A DNA stretch of 51,717 nt from Clostridia bacterium (GCA_017935225.1 JAGBIA010000026.1:1-51717), one strand, 5' to 3'. Positions 23,926-33,875 are shown, counted from the first letter of the stretch. The notes: generated from the sequence alone by a model not told the origin. Program-made: numbers and translations.

Positions 23926-24499
23926 ATTCACACCTTGTCGGCAGGGCGACTGCGTTTATCAGCTCGTCAAAGCGTTTCTCGTCGTCGAAATAGAGCATCG
24001 CGCCCTCGATGTGAAGCACGCGCAGGGATGCGTAATTATACTCCGAGAGCGGACGGTCAAGCACGTCGTCGGTATGTGCGCAGACAAGCACGTCGTCCTC
24101 GCGGAAATCGCTGATGATAAGCGTGTGGTAGAATTCTCCGTCCGAGTTCGCAAGCTGTATCACGTCGCCGACGTCGATCCGCCGCGCGACCTTGGCATCT
24201 GTCGCGTACGGGCCGTATCCGCGGTTGACACGCGCAAAATCGGGTGCGGCAGTCAGAAATCTGTACAGCTCGTCAACTCCGCTCCACGCGGGCGCGCGAT
24301 CGGTTGGCGAGATATAGTACCAGCCGAAAGTCTCGGTGTAGTTCATAACTCCGCAGCCTGCAAGTATGCACTGCGAGACGAAGCTCGTGCAGTTGCCGCC
24401 CTGCCCTGTGAAATCTATGAAAAGCGGATTGCGCGAGAGCGCCCAACGGCGAGCGTACTCAACTGCGCGGCGGCGGTCGTAGGGAATAGGTAAGAGCAT
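23924..24499 (-). CDS. Amidase_6-like (putative cysteine peptidase/amidase) protein
   Basis: This 191-residue protein matches the Amidase_6 domain: YDRRRAVEYARRWA, RNPLFIDF, GGNCTSFVSQCILAG with the likely nucleophile cysteine, WYY and PAWSGV. A histidine in FYHTLIIS, late in the chain, may complete the site. Amidase_6 proteins resemble NlpC/P60-type cell-wall hydrolases, but this one has no signal peptide or wall-binding domain, so it may act inside the cell or be exported by another route. ATG at 24499 follows GGAGG by five bases; a TTG at 24511 would use part of that site. It is a single gene with no obvious partner. Confidence 0.85.
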   Translation of the reverse strand: MLLPIPYDRRRAVEYARRWALSRNPLFIDFTGQGGNCTSFVSQCILAGCGVMNYTETFGWYYISPTDRAPAWSGVDELYRFLTAAPDFARVNRGYGPYATDAKVARRIDVGDVIQLANSDGEFYHTLIISDFREDDVLVCAHTDDVLDRPLSEYNYASLRVLHIEGAMLYFDDEKRFDELINAVALPTRCE

Positions 24500-24598
24500 A
24501 TTTTCCTCCAAAATAAAGATATTCCTTACAATATATGCGCGCCGCCCGTCCGCTTAAAACAAAAATATTTTTCCATGCGAGAAAATCACCTAAAAAAC

Positions 24599-24628
24599 TT
24601 GACAAGCGGTGCTCTCGTATGGTATAAT
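24599..24628 (+). promoter_or_regulatory. Promoter of the pfl operon
   Basis: TTGACA (24599-24604), an 18-base spacer and TATAAT (24623-24628), giving a start near 24635, at the 5' end of the riboswitch. Bases 24500-24598 upstream show nothing else. Confidence 0.88.
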
Positions 24629-24634
24629 AAACGT

Positions 24635-24768
24635 GTCGAGGTGCTGACGGAAATGTGAATTGACACAGTGCGCCAAGACGAAGAGGCAGAGTTGCCGTTA
24701 CAGCTCTCTTCGACTATAGCCGACCGTCTGGGCAGCTCCGAAATATCGGGGGTGCTTTGTTTTTTTAT
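24635..24768 (+). promoter_or_regulatory. ZTP (pfl-motif) riboswitch with terminator
   Basis: The leader carries the two conserved halves of the ZTP riboswitch: GCTGACGGAA with the following TGTGAATTGACACA hairpin (about 24643-24667), and GCCGACCGTCTGGGCAG (24719-24735). A variable hairpin, CGAAGAG to CTCTTCG, joins them. The GGGCAG end overlaps an imperfect stem (AGCTCCGA with TCGGGGGTGCT) followed by TTTGTTTTTTT, an intrinsic terminator. In this class ZTP or ZMP, which accumulate when 10-formyl-tetrahydrofolate is low, stabilise the aptamer and prevent termination. It should therefore raise pflB-pflA expression when one-carbon units are short. Confidence 0.9.
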
Positions 24769-24815
24769 CAGAGCAACCGTATCGGAGACAACAATTACAG
24801 AAAGGTTAGGGAACT

Positions 24816-27050
24816 ATGATGAAATTTGATGCGTGGAAAGATTTTGTGGCGGGAGATTGGTGTGAGCACATCAACGTCCGCGACTTTATCAACAAAAACT
24901 ATACGCCGTACACCGAGGACGCAAGCTTCCTTCGCGGTGCTACCGAGCGTACCAAAGCGCTGAACGAAAGATTGCGCGAGTTGCAGAAGCTTGAGCGCGA
25001 GAGAGGCGGAGTCCTCTCGATCGACACAAGCACGGTGTCCTCGCTCTGCAACTATGCGGCAGGATACATTGACAAGGAAAACGAGATAATCGTCGGACTT
25101 CAGACCGACGAGCCGCTCAAGAGAGGTGTCAACCCCTTTGGCGGTATCCGTATGGCGCGCAACGCGTGTGAGTCCTACGGATATAAGCTCTCGGACAAGA
25201 TAGAGGAATATTTCACCTACAGAACTACTCATAACGACGGAGTTTTCCGCGTTTACACCGACGAGATGAAGGCGGCAAGACATTGCGGTCTGCTCACGGG
25301 ACTTCCCGATGCGTACGGCAGAGGAAGAATTATAGGAGACTACCGCCGCATCGCGCTTTACGGCATCGATGCTCTTATCGAGCAGAAGGCGGCAGACAAA
25401 AGAGAAGTCGGCGAGCGAGTAATGAACGCAGAGAACATAAAGCTGCTTGAGGAGCTCTACAGCCAGATCGACTTCCTCAAGAAGCTCAAGAAAATGGCAG
25501 AGCTTTACGGCGTTGACATCAGTATGCCCGCTACCAACGCGCGCGAGGCGGTTCAGTGGACCTACTTCGGCTATCTCGCGGCAAATAAGGAGCAGAACGG
25601 CGCGGCTATGTCGTTCGGTCGCTGCTCGACCTTCTTTGATATCTACTTTGAGCGCGATATGAAGGCAGGACTTCTTGACGAGGTTGGCGCGCAGGAGATC
25701 ATCGACGATCTCGTTATCAAGCTCCGCGCGGCAAGACACCTTCGTCCGCCCGAATACAACGAGCTCTTCGGCGGCGACCCGATGTGGATCACCGAGAGCG
25801 TTGGCGGTATGGGCGAGAACCATCGCACGCTCGTAACCAAGACCTCGTTCAGAATTCTCAACACGCTCTACACTCTCGGAGAAGCGCCCGAGCCCAACCT
25901 CACGGTGCTCTGGAGCGTTCATCTGCCCGAGGGATTCAAGCGCTTCTGCGCAAAGCTTTCGATCGACACCGACTCGATACAGTACGAAAACGACGATCTT
26001 ATGCGTATCTCCTACGGAGACGACTACGCGATCGCCTGCTGTGTCTCGGCTATGAAGGTCGGCAAGCAGATGCAGTTCTTCGGCGCGAGAACCAACCTCG
26101 CAAAGCTGCTCCTTCTCTCGCTCAACGGCGGTGTGGACAATATGTTCGGCACGCGTCTTGGACCGCAGGAGAGCGTTATGGACGACGAGGTGCTTGATTA
26201 CGCCAAGGTAAAGGCGCGCTTTGACCGCTATCTGACCTGGCTTTGCAGACTCTACGTAAACACTATGAACTGCATACACTATATGCACGATAAATACGCG
26301 TACGAAAAGACGCAGATGGCTCTTCACGATACCGAAGTACACAGACTTATGGCATTCGGAGTTGCGGGACTGTCGGTAATTGCCGATTCGCTCTCAGCTA
26401 TCAAGTACGCAAAGGTAAGACCTATTCGCAACGAGGAGGGAATTATCGTCGACTTTGAGACCGAGGGAGACTTCCCGAAGTTCGGCAACGATGACGACAG
26501 AGTTGACGAGATCGCGCAGGATCTTTTGCGCGACGTTATCGGCGAGCTTAAGAAGACACCCACCTACCGCGACGCCGAGCATACGCTCTCGGTGCTGACC
26601 ATCACCTCGAACGTGGTCTACGGCAAGAAGACGGGATCTACACCCGACGGCAGACGCGCAGGCGAGCCCTTTGCTCCCGGTGCTAACCCGATGCACAACA
26701 GAGAGGAGAACGGCGCGCTCGCGTCTCTCAATTCTGTTTCCAAGCTTCCGTATATCTACGCGCGCGACGGTATCTCCAATACCTTCTCGATCGTTCCCGA
26801 CGCACTCGGCAAGAGCGAGGACGAGAGAGTGGGCAATCTCGTTGGCATACTTGACGGATATTTTGCCAACAACGCACATCACCTCAACGTAAACGTAATG
26901 AACCGCGAGCTTCTGATGAAGGCGTACGAGGATCCTGAGGCATATCCCAACCTCACTATCAGAGTTTCGGGCTACGCGGTCAACTTCTGCAAGCTCTCGC
27001 GCGAGCAGCAGAAGGAGGTCATTATGCGTACCTTCCATACGCAGATGTAA
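24816..27050 (+). CDS. pflB: Pyruvate formate-lyase (formate C-acetyltransferase)
   Basis: This 744-residue glycyl-radical enzyme converts pyruvate and CoA to acetyl-CoA and formate under anaerobic conditions. The adjacent catalytic cysteines C408-C409 are in IACCVSAM, and the glycyl-radical site is G719 in RVSGYAV near the C-terminus. Other PFL blocks include [19 protein letters not shown] and [12 protein letters not shown]. Length is normal for PFL. It is followed three bases later by pflA, its activase. Translation starts at ATG 24816 after GAAAGG; the message begins with a ZTP riboswitch, so synthesis should respond to folate one-carbon state. Confidence 0.97.
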   Translation: MMKFDAWKDFVAGDWCEHINVRDFINKNYTPYTEDASFLRGATERTKALNERLRELQKLERERGGVLSIDTSTVSSLCNYAAGYIDKENEIIVGLQTDEPLKRGVNPFGGIRMARNACESYGYKLSDKIEEYFTYRTTHNDGVFRVYTDEMKAARHCGLLTGLPDAYGRGRIIGDYRRIALYGIDALIEQKAADKREVGERVMNAENIKLLEELYSQIDFLKKLKKMAELYGVDISMPATNAREAVQWTYFGYLAANKEQNGAAMSFGRCSTFFDIYFERDMKAGLLDEVGAQEIIDDLVIKLRAARHLRPPEYNELFGGDPMWITESVGGMGENHRTLVTKTSFRILNTLYTLGEAPEPNLTVLWSVHLPEGFKRFCAKLSIDTDSIQYENDDLMRISYGDDYAIACCVSAMKVGKQMQFFGARTNLAKLLLLSLNGGVDNMFGTRLGPQESVMDDEVLDYAKVKARFDRYLTWLCRLYVNTMNCIHYMHDKYAYEKTQMALHDTEVHRLMAFGVAGLSVIADSLSAIKYAKVRPIRNEEGIIVDFETEGDFPKFGNDDDRVDEIAQDLLRDVIGELKKTPTYRDAEHTLSVLTITSNVVYGKKTGSTPDGRRAGEPFAPGANPMHNREENGALASLNSVSKLPYIYARDGISNTFSIVPDALGKSEDERVGNLVGILDGYFANNAHHLNVNVMNRELLMKAYEDPEAYPNLTIRVSGYAVNFCKLSREQQKEVIMRTFHTQM

Positions 27051-27053
27051 GGT

Positions 27054-27752
27054 ATGAGGGGACGGATACATTCCTTTCAGAGTCTGGGCACGGTAGACGG
27101 ACCGGGACTTCGTGCGGTGGTCTTTATGCAGGGATGTCCGCTCAGATGCGCCTGCTGTCATAATCCTGATACGTGGGATATGGGCGGTGGAAAAGAAATG
27201 AGCGCGCAAGAGCTTTTTGATAAGATCTATCGCCTGCGCTCATATTTTGGCAAGGAGGGCGGAGTTACCGCATCTGGCGGCGAGCCCTTGATGCAGACAG
27301 AATTCCTGATAGAGCTTTTCACGCTTTGCAAAAAGGCAAGTATTGGCACCGCGCTCGACACGAGCGGATGCGTGTATAACGAAAAGGTCGAGGAGCTTCT
27401 CGGACTGACCGATATCGTTCTTCTTGACTACAAGTACACGAACGACGCGGACTACGAAGAGCACGTGGGAATGAGCAAGGCGCGTGTGGACGAGTTCCTC
27501 GAGCACTTGCAGAGACTTGGCAAGCGAGTCTGGATAAGAAACGTGGTCATTCCCGGACTTAACGACAGCGAGGAGTCGGTGGATATGATCTACGCGCTCA
27601 GAGAGAAATATAATTGCATTGAAAAAACAGAGCTTCTCCCCTTCAGGAAGCTCTGTTTGGAAAAATATCATTCGCTGGGTGTGGATTTTCCGCTTGAGAA
27701 CACACCTGAAGCGAGTGAGGAGCTGATAACACGGCTCAAAAAGGACAGATAA
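27054..27752 (+). CDS. pflA: Pyruvate formate-lyase activating enzyme
   Basis: This 232-residue radical-SAM protein generates the glycyl radical in PflB using S-adenosylmethionine. The cluster cysteines are C28-x3-C32-x2-C35 in GCPLRCACC; VTASGGEP and the preceding residues bind SAM, and KYTNDADYEEHVG lies in the substrate region. It lacks the ferredoxin-like insert of the other activase in this window, as expected for a PflA. It starts three bases after pflB with only a weak GTAAGG, so it is probably translationally coupled and under the same riboswitch. Confidence 0.96.
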   Translation: MRGRIHSFQSLGTVDGPGLRAVVFMQGCPLRCACCHNPDTWDMGGGKEMSAQELFDKIYRLRSYFGKEGGVTASGGEPLMQTEFLIELFTLCKKASIGTALDTSGCVYNEKVEELLGLTDIVLLDYKYTNDADYEEHVGMSKARVDEFLEHLQRLGKRVWIRNVVIPGLNDSEESVDMIYALREKYNCIEKTELLPFRKLCLEKYHSLGVDFPLENTPEASEELITRLKKDR

Positions 27753-27770
27753 GCTACGAAAGGAGAGAGT

Positions 27771-28922
27771 ATGAGGCTTTTGCATACGGGAGACCTGCAT
27801 CTTGACAGTGCCTTCTGCGCCTACGGACAGCGCGGCGCGGAGCAACAGAGAGAAGCTGGGCGAGACACGCTCAGACGCATTTTTGAGTGCGCCGAGAGTG
27901 AGAGATGCGATATGATACTTATTGCGGGCGACCTGTTTGACGGTCGATTTGTAAGCCCCGCGACCGAAGAGCTCTTTTGTGAGCTTGTAGAAAATGCCAA
28001 TATTCCCGTTGTTCTCTCTCCCGGAAATCACGATTGGTACACAGAGGGCGGAATATACTCGCGACTCGCGGCAAAGCTCTCGGACAAGCTCATTCTCTTT
28101 TCCTCAAGCGAGCTACAGATGTTCGAGCTTGACGCGCTTCGCGTGCGTGTGTTCGGATATGCCTTTGGCTCGGCGGTACTCTCTCATAGTCCGCTGTCGG
28201 ATGCGAATATCCCCGAGGACAACGGTTATCTCAAGATATTCTGCGGACACGCAGATCTTTCCTCCCCCGTCTCGCGCTACGCGCCCGTGACACTTGGCGA
28301 GATCGAGCGATGCGGCTTTGACTATGCCGCGCTTGGTCATATTCACAACAGAGGCGAGCAGGAGGATAGCAGAGGTCGCGTGCGCTACTGCGGATTTTGC
28401 GAGGGCAGAAGCTTTGACGAGCTCGGCGAGGGCGGCGTGTGGATAGTTGAGCTTGACGGCGGAGAGTGCCGCGCAGAACGGAGAATTCTCGCTCAGAAGT
28501 CCTTCTATATCTGCGAGACCGACGTCAGCTCTTGCGCCGACACGAACGCTATTGTCGATGTTGTTCGCGCAGAAGCGGCGCGATATTCGGACGTCGTGGG
28601 CGCGCATCTGCGGATATATCTCTGTGGACGTGCGAGCGAGGGCGCGGTCTCGTACGTGCTCTCACGCGCGGATGCAATTGCAAAAAGCGCGGGAATAGCA
28701 TATCTTGAACTTGTTGACGAGACCCTGCCGCTGCTCGACGGCGATTATCTCGAGCGCGACACGACTCTGCGCGGAGAGCTCTACAGAACTCTTCTGCCGA
28801 AACTCACGAGCGAGAACGCAGACGAGAGACGGCTTGCAAGCCGCGCGCTCCGCATCGGACTTGCCGCCATCGACGGCAGAAGCGTGTTCGGCGCGGACGA
28901 GAGAGACGGAGGCGAGATATGA
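27771..28922 (+). CDS. SbcD/YhaO-like DNA repair metallophosphoesterase
   Basis: This 383-residue calcineurin-type phosphoesterase has all metal-binding motifs: GDLHLD (residues 7-12), GDLFD, GNHDW, a GHAD and a final GHIH. Its layout matches SbcD/Mre11 and the B. subtilis YhaO group, nucleases that process DNA ends with a Rad50-like ATPase. The next gene, overlapping by ATGA, encodes that ATPase, so the two almost certainly form a complex. The ribosome site AAAGGAGAG precedes ATG. It follows pflA by 18 bases with no terminator, and may be read from the pfl promoter. Confidence 0.9.
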   Translation: MRLLHTGDLHLDSAFCAYGQRGAEQQREAGRDTLRRIFECAESERCDMILIAGDLFDGRFVSPATEELFCELVENANIPVVLSPGNHDWYTEGGIYSRLAAKLSDKLILFSSSELQMFELDALRVRVFGYAFGSAVLSHSPLSDANIPEDNGYLKIFCGHADLSSPVSRYAPVTLGEIERCGFDYAALGHIHNRGEQEDSRGRVRYCGFCEGRSFDELGEGGVWIVELDGGECRAERRILAQKSFYICETDVSSCADTNAIVDVVRAEAARYSDVVGAHLRIYLCGRASEGAVSYVLSRADAIAKSAGIAYLELVDETLPLLDGDYLERDTTLRGELYRTLLPKLTSENADERRLASRALRIGLAAIDGRSVFGADERDGGEI

Positions 28923-31225
28923 GGATAACCCAGCTTAATATTTCGCAATTCGGTTGCTTTGAAAACAAAAAGATCGAGCTTGACGGCGGACTCAACCTGA
29001 TATACGGTGAGAACGAGTCGGGCAAGAGCACGATACTTTCATTTATAAAATTTATGCTCTACGGGCTCACGCGCCGCTCGGCGACGAATTTTGAGCGCGA
29101 AAGAGCGATAAGCTGGAGCGGACACAGAGCGGCAGGCAGTATGACGCTTGAGTGCGGCTCGAAGCTTTACAGAATTGAACGCAGCTTTAGTGAAAGCGGA
29201 CGTAGCGGCAGCGAGAAGCTTGCCATTCTTTGCCTTGACGACGGAAGCACGGTCACGACCGAGCTTCAGCCGGGTGAATATTTCCTCGGCGTGCCGCGCG
29301 AGGTATTCGAGGGTAGCGCGTGTGTCGGACAGATGCGCTCGGCGGATATCAACGGCGAGAAGCTTGCTTCAAGCATTGAAAATATGCTTTCTGCCGCCGA
29401 CGAGTCGGTCGATACTGCAAAGATACTCAAAACGCTTGATTCGGTCCGTGTGACCTACCGCCACAAATCCAAGAGCGGCGGCAGTCTTTACGAGGAAGAG
29501 CAGAGGATAAATCAGCTCAGACTCCGCGCCGAGAAGGCAAAGGAGGACTCGCTCGCGCTTGACGGATGGGAGCAGAAGCTTGAGCGCGCAAAGAGTGAGT
29601 ATGAGACGGTAAAGAAGGACTATGAGCACAAGGATGCGCTGCTCTCCGAGCTTAACAAGGTCAGCGTCCTCAAACGCTTCGGAGCTCTTGAAAAAACACG
29701 CGAGAAGAGAGCCGAGCTTGATACTAAACTCGCTGACTGCGAGGATAGATTGACCTTTGAGGATTTCAAAGTCGACAGAGCGCACACCGCAGAGATAAAG
29801 CTCTCGGCGAAGGCATATGACGAAGCAGAGAAATTTCTTTCGCGGAAGTATGCCCAGCTTGAAGATAAAATGGCGCGTCGTTGTGATGAAGAGCTTGTAG
29901 AAATCGGAAGAAAGGTCGAATTTGTGGGCGGTGCGGCTTTCGTAATAAGAGATGTCGATGCCGCAAAGCAGAGATTTAAGAAAAAGAAGACCGCGGCGAC
30001 TGTATGGGCGGTACTGACCGCCGTTTTCGGTGTGGGAGCTGTAGGATATGCCGCATTTTTGGCGATGTTCGGTGCTACACTTTCCTCAATGCTGCCATTC
30101 TATCTGCTTGCTCCTATATCACTTTGCTTTGTCGTCGCGACGGTAATGTCTGTCGTAGCGGCTTTGGGAAAGAAGAGGGCAAAGCGTGTATTTATCAATA
30201 CCGCGGACGAGTACGGCGCAACGCCCGAAACGATCGAGCAAAAACTGCGCGACGCTGTGGCTGAGCTGGTCAGGTTCCGCGAAATAACCGAAGAAAACAA
30301 TAGGTATGCCGACGCGCTTGAATACGCCGAGCGCGATCTTGCCGACAAGAAAGATGCACTTGCGGCTCTGTTGCGCAAGACTGCGAAGGACGCGACTCCC
30401 GATGTCGAGAGCGCGGCGCGTGAGTACAGAAGGCTCGAGGAGCTTATAGGCGAGCGCGAGACTATGCTCAGTGAGAGAGACGCGCTTGAGCGAATGATAT
30501 CTGCCGAGGAGCAGGCACTCTCGCACTACGACGAGCAAGACTTGCGCGAGCAGATAAGCGTGAATATAGAAGAGGTCACGCCAAAGGCTATTTCCGAGGC
30601 GGAGCGCATGCGCGGCTTCCTTGCAGAGAAGCTGAGAATTCTTTCAAACAAGATCTCGGGAATTGAGAACACCGTGATATCTCTTCGCGCGACGGCTGAA
30701 GATCCCTTGCCGATCTCGGACGAGCTTTGCGAGCTGCAGGCGCGCCACGAGAAGAATTCGCGCTTTTACGATGCGCTCACGCTTGCAATAGAGTCGATAG
30801 AGTCGGCTTCGAGCTCGATGAGAGGAAACGTCACCCCCGCGATCAGCCGTCAGGCGAGCGAGCTTCTCGCAAGGCTCTCGGGCGGTCGCTACGATACGCT
30901 CAGGACCACAGGAACGCTTGGCGTCTCGCTTGATAAGGACGGATATTCGATAAAATCCGAGTTGCTGAGCGCAGGCACGCGTGACGTGGCTTACCTCTCG
31001 CTCAGACTCGCACTCTTTATGAGAATTTACGAGGGTGAGCTTCCGCCACTTGTGCTCGACGAGTCGCTCTGCCAGCTTGACGAGAAGCGCGCGGAGCGAA
31101 CGATAACTCTGCTCGGCTCTCTTGCGGGCGAGGGAATACAGACGATTCTGTTCACCTCTCACAAGCGCGAGGGCGAGATGTGCGAGCGCGTTGGGGCAGA
31201 GCATAGGATGATAGCCCTTTCATAA
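28919..31225 (+). CDS. Rad50/SbcC-like (YhaN-type) ATPase with central membrane helices
   Basis: This 768-residue partner of the upstream phosphoesterase has Walker A at GENESGKST (from residue 30) and Walker B at LVLDESLCQLDEK (D714, E715), separated by long charged heptad segments that should form coiled coils. Residues about 359-417 (AATVWAVLTAVFGVGAVGYA and PFYLLAPISLCFVVATVM) are two hydrophobic membrane-type helices in the middle of the coiled coil, the feature of the YhaN subgroup; canonical SbcC has a zinc hook there instead. This implies a DNA-end-processing complex tethered to the membrane. The start overlaps the SbcD-like stop by four bases. Confidence 0.88.
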   Translation: MRITQLNISQFGCFENKKIELDGGLNLIYGENESGKSTILSFIKFMLYGLTRRSATNFERERAISWSGHRAAGSMTLECGSKLYRIERSFSESGRSGSEKLAILCLDDGSTVTTELQPGEYFLGVPREVFEGSACVGQMRSADINGEKLASSIENMLSAADESVDTAKILKTLDSVRVTYRHKSKSGGSLYEEEQRINQLRLRAEKAKEDSLALDGWEQKLERAKSEYETVKKDYEHKDALLSELNKVSVLKRFGALEKTREKRAELDTKLADCEDRLTFEDFKVDRAHTAEIKLSAKAYDEAEKFLSRKYAQLEDKMARRCDEELVEIGRKVEFVGGAAFVIRDVDAAKQRFKKKKTAATVWAVLTAVFGVGAVGYAAFLAMFGATLSSMLPFYLLAPISLCFVVATVMSVVAALGKKRAKRVFINTADEYGATPETIEQKLRDAVAELVRFREITEENNRYADALEYAERDLADKKDALAALLRKTAKDATPDVESAAREYRRLEELIGERETMLSERDALERMISAEEQALSHYDEQDLREQISVNIEEVTPKAISEAERMRGFLAEKLRILSNKISGIENTVISLRATAEDPLPISDELCELQARHEKNSRFYDALTLAIESIESASSSMRGNVTPAISRQASELLARLSGGRYDTLRTTGTLGVSLDKDGYSIKSELLSAGTRDVAYLSLRLALFMRIYEGELPPLVLDESLCQLDEKRAERTITLLGSLAGEGIQTILFTSHKREGEMCERVGAEHRMIALS

Positions 31226-31273
31226 TGGTGATTTTCCACAATTATGTGTCCGAAATTTTGTGCAGTTTACCTT

Positions 31274-31302
31274 TGGAAATTTTTCAAAAAATATGGTAAA
31301 AT
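31274..31302 (+). promoter_or_regulatory. Probable promoter of the CarD gene
   Basis: TTGGAA (31274-31279), a 17-base spacer and TAAAAT (31297-31302), then AAGGAGG before ATG at 31342. Confidence 0.55.
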
Positions 31303-31341
31303 ATATACAGGACACTTTGACGATCATAACAAGGAGGATAC

Positions 31342-31875
31342 ATGTTTAAAGTAGGAGCACACGTCAGTTACCGAGCAGAAGGAGTTTGCGTTATCAAGGA
31401 TATTCGCAACGAGAGCTTTGGCGCGCTTGGAAAGAGCGAAGAATATTACATTCTCTCACCTTTGAAGGATATGAATTCAATACTGTACGTGCCGGTAAAT
31501 AATGAGGTGCTTACCTCAAAGATGCACCCTCTGCTTTCTGCTGACGAGATATGCGCGCTTGCAGATGAGCTCAGAGAAGAGAAGCTCGAGTGGATCATCG
31601 ACAGCCGCGCGAGAAATGCCGCTTTGCGCGAGATACTTGCCACGGGCAACCGTCGCGAGCTTATCGTGCTTGTCAACACCATCATCGATCGCATCGAGCG
31701 TTCGGCAGAGATCGGCAGAAAGATAACCGCGGGCGACGAGAACACGCTCAAGAGAGCTAAGAGAATGTTGCTTGACGAGTTTGCCGCAACAACAGATCTT
31801 AAGAGCGACGAGGAGCTTATGGGCGTTCTTCGCGGCGAGCATAGATGCGCGCCGAAGGCGATCGTGACGGTTTGA
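31342..31875 (+). CDS. CarD-family transcription regulator
   Basis: This 177-residue protein begins with the CarD N-terminal domain (FKVGAHVSYRAEGVCVIKDI, EYYILSPL), a Tudor-like fold that binds the RNA polymerase beta lobe, followed by the all-helical DNA-binding domain (residues about 75-160, EWIIDSRARNAALREIL, LKRAKRMLLDEFA). CarD proteins stabilise open promoter complexes and affect rRNA and stress genes. Length and order are normal. It has its own promoter and terminator, so it is a single-gene unit. Confidence 0.93.
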   Translation: MFKVGAHVSYRAEGVCVIKDIRNESFGALGKSEEYYILSPLKDMNSILYVPVNNEVLTSKMHPLLSADEICALADELREEKLEWIIDSRARNAALREILATGNRRELIVLVNTIIDRIERSAEIGRKITAGDENTLKRAKRMLLDEFAATTDLKSDEELMGVLRGEHRCAPKAIVTV

Positions 31876-31890
31876 TAGAAATTGATATCG

Positions 31891-31918
31891 AAAAAAGGCT
31901 GTTTTTACAGCCTTTTTT
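31891..31918 (+). terminator. Intrinsic terminator after CarD gene
   Basis: AAAAAAGGCTGT (31891-31902) pairs with ACAGCCTTTTTT (31907-31918) around a TTTT loop. Confidence 0.92.
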
Positions 31919-31958
31919 GCATTATTATGATTAAAAAGTTAAAAACCCCTTTATTTTT

Positions 31959-31988
31959 TTGCCGAGATGTGATACAATGTATATAATA
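31959..31988 (+). promoter_or_regulatory. Possible promoter of pepF
   Basis: TTGCCG (31959-31964), an 18-base spacer and TATAAT (31983-31988), then AAGGAG before ATG at 32019. The -35 box is poor. Confidence 0.45.
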
Positions 31989-32018
31989 TATTGTTTGTAG
32001 ATATTTAAGGAGATCATT

Positions 32019-33803
32019 ATGTCTAATTTGAGAAAAGATATGGACCCCAAATTTATGTGGGATTTTTCACATATTTTCGCAACTCGTGAGGATTGGGAAA
32101 AGGCTTACGCTGAAGCAGAGGAGGCGATTGCTGCCATTGGTAGCGTTGCGGGTACTCTTTGTGAGTCAGCAGAATCGCTCGCCGCAGGACTTGGCGCGAT
32201 ATACAGCGCGGCACAGAAGACTGAGCTCGTATATCTCTACGCATCTCTGCACAAAAACGGCGATAACGGAGATCCCGAGTATCAGCAGATGGAGGGAAGA
32301 GCGATAAATCTTTTTGTCGCGCTCAGCACAAATATCTCATTTATGGAGCCTGAGATCCTTGCCGCTGACGAGTCTCTCATTCTTTCCTATCTTGAGGATG
32401 ACAAGCTTAAGAGCTACCGCCAGATTATCCACGAGATCCTCCGCGCAAGAGAGCATATGCTTTCTGCAGAGCAGGAGAAAATGCTCGCTATGCTCTCGGA
32501 TGTTGCGAGCAATTGCCAAAACGCATTCGAAATGCTCGAGAGCGTTGATATGACCTTCCCGTCCATTATCGACGAGGAGGGCAAGGAAGTCACTCTCACG
32601 CACGGTAACTTTGGCGTTTACAGAGAGAGCGGCGACGCAAGAGTCCGCCGTGAGTCCTTTGAGAAATATTTTGGCGAGTTCAACAAATATATCAACACCT
32701 TTGCGGCTATGTACGCAGGCTCGGTAAAGACCGACGCGTATTTCTCGAGAGTAAGAGGCTACAAGGATCCCTGCGAGGCGGCACTCTTCTCGGGCAACGT
32801 TCCTGTCTCGGTATACGACAGCCTTTGTGATGCGGTGCACGACGGACTTCCCACGATGAAGAAGTACCTCGAGCTTCGCAAGAAGGCACTCGGACTCGAG
32901 GAGCTTCATATGTACGATCTCTACTGTCCTATCGTTGACAGTGTTGATATGAAGGTCGAGTTTGATGCGGCTAAGGAGCTTGTAAAGAAGGCTACTCTGC
33001 CTCTCGGTGAGAAGTATCAGGAGCTTCTTGATAAGGCATACAGCGAGAATTGGATAGACGTTTACGAGAACAAGGGCAAGACCACGGGCGCGTTCTCCTG
33101 CGGAGTTTTCGGTGTTCACCCCTACGTTCTTCTCAACTACACCGATACGCTCGACGATGCCTACACCCTCGCGCACGAGCTCGGTCACGCGATGCATTCC
33201 TATTTCTCTGACAGCACTCAGGATTACCCCAACCATGACTATAAGATAATGGTCGCAGAGGTCGCTTCCACTGTCAACGAGGTGCTTCTTACCAAGTACC
33301 TGCTCAGCGTTGAGACCGACAAGAAGCGCCGCGCGTATATCCTCAATCACTTCCTTGAGGGCTTCCGAACCACCATCTTCCGCCAGACTCTCTTTGCAGA
33401 GTTCGAGCGCCGCGCACACGATATGTATATGGCAGGTCAGCCGCTTACCGCGCAGGCTCTCAACGCGCTCTACCGCGAGCTCAACGAGCTTTACTACAAC
33501 GGCGCGGTGGTTGACGAGCTCCAGGACATCGAGTGGGCAAGAATTCCTCACTTCTACAACGCATTCTACGTATATCAGTACGCAACCGGCTTCAGCTCCG
33601 CCGTTGCAATTGCAAGCCGCATCGTAGAGACGGGCGACGCATCGGCTTACCTTGAATTCCTCAAGACAGGCGGCTCGGATTATCCGCTCGAGGAGCTCAA
33701 GATCGCAGGAGTTGACCTCACCAAGCCCGACACCGTAAAGAACGCGATGAAGGTGTTTGCAGACTCTCTTGCTGAGTTCGAGCAGTTGCTTTCTGAGATT
33801 TGA
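32019..33803 (+). CDS. pepF: Oligoendopeptidase F (M3B metallopeptidase)
   Basis: This 594-residue cytoplasmic zinc peptidase cleaves short peptides. The metal site is H386-E387-LG-H390 in LAHELGHAMHSYF, with E414 (VAEVASTVNEVLL) as the third ligand. The TSGAFSCG-like block (KTTGAFSCGVFGVHPYVLLNY) and the C-terminal WARIPHFYNAFYVYQYATG are typical of PepF. Length is normal for the family. The ribosome site AAGGAG is 7 bases before ATG. It is probably its own unit between CarD and the AAC(3)-like gene; no clear terminator is seen after it, only the promoter of the next leader. Confidence 0.94.
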   Translation: MSNLRKDMDPKFMWDFSHIFATREDWEKAYAEAEEAIAAIGSVAGTLCESAESLAAGLGAIYSAAQKTELVYLYASLHKNGDNGDPEYQQMEGRAINLFVALSTNISFMEPEILAADESLILSYLEDDKLKSYRQIIHEILRAREHMLSAEQEKMLAMLSDVASNCQNAFEMLESVDMTFPSIIDEEGKEVTLTHGNFGVYRESGDARVRRESFEKYFGEFNKYINTFAAMYAGSVKTDAYFSRVRGYKDPCEAALFSGNVPVSVYDSLCDAVHDGLPTMKKYLELRKKALGLEELHMYDLYCPIVDSVDMKVEFDAAKELVKKATLPLGEKYQELLDKAYSENWIDVYENKGKTTGAFSCGVFGVHPYVLLNYTDTLDDAYTLAHELGHAMHSYFSDSTQDYPNHDYKIMVAEVASTVNEVLLTKYLLSVETDKKRRAYILNHFLEGFRTTIFRQTLFAEFERRAHDMYMAGQPLTAQALNALYRELNELYYNGAVVDELQDIEWARIPHFYNAFYVYQYATGFSSAVAIASRIVETGDASAYLEFLKTGGSDYPLEELKIAGVDLTKPDTVKNAMKVFADSLAEFEQLLSEI

Positions 33804-33840
33804 TATAACTTTACTATATTCTCAAATTTCGGCAGGGATA

Positions 33841-33869
33841 TTGTTTTCTCTGCCGAATTGTGTTATAAT
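33841..33869 (+). promoter_or_regulatory. Promoter of the structured leader and AAC(3)-like gene
   Basis: TTGTTT (33841-33846), a 17-base spacer and TATAAT (33864-33869). It lies 266 bases before the AAC(3)-like start codon, so the leader is unusually long. Confidence 0.75.
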
Positions 33870-33875
33870 GAAGTC

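Noticed and set aside
24795-26342. 515-residue open frame on the minus strand
   Set aside because: It lies opposite pflB, which has all family motifs. Strong codon bias leaves the opposite strand free of stops; the product looks like no protein.
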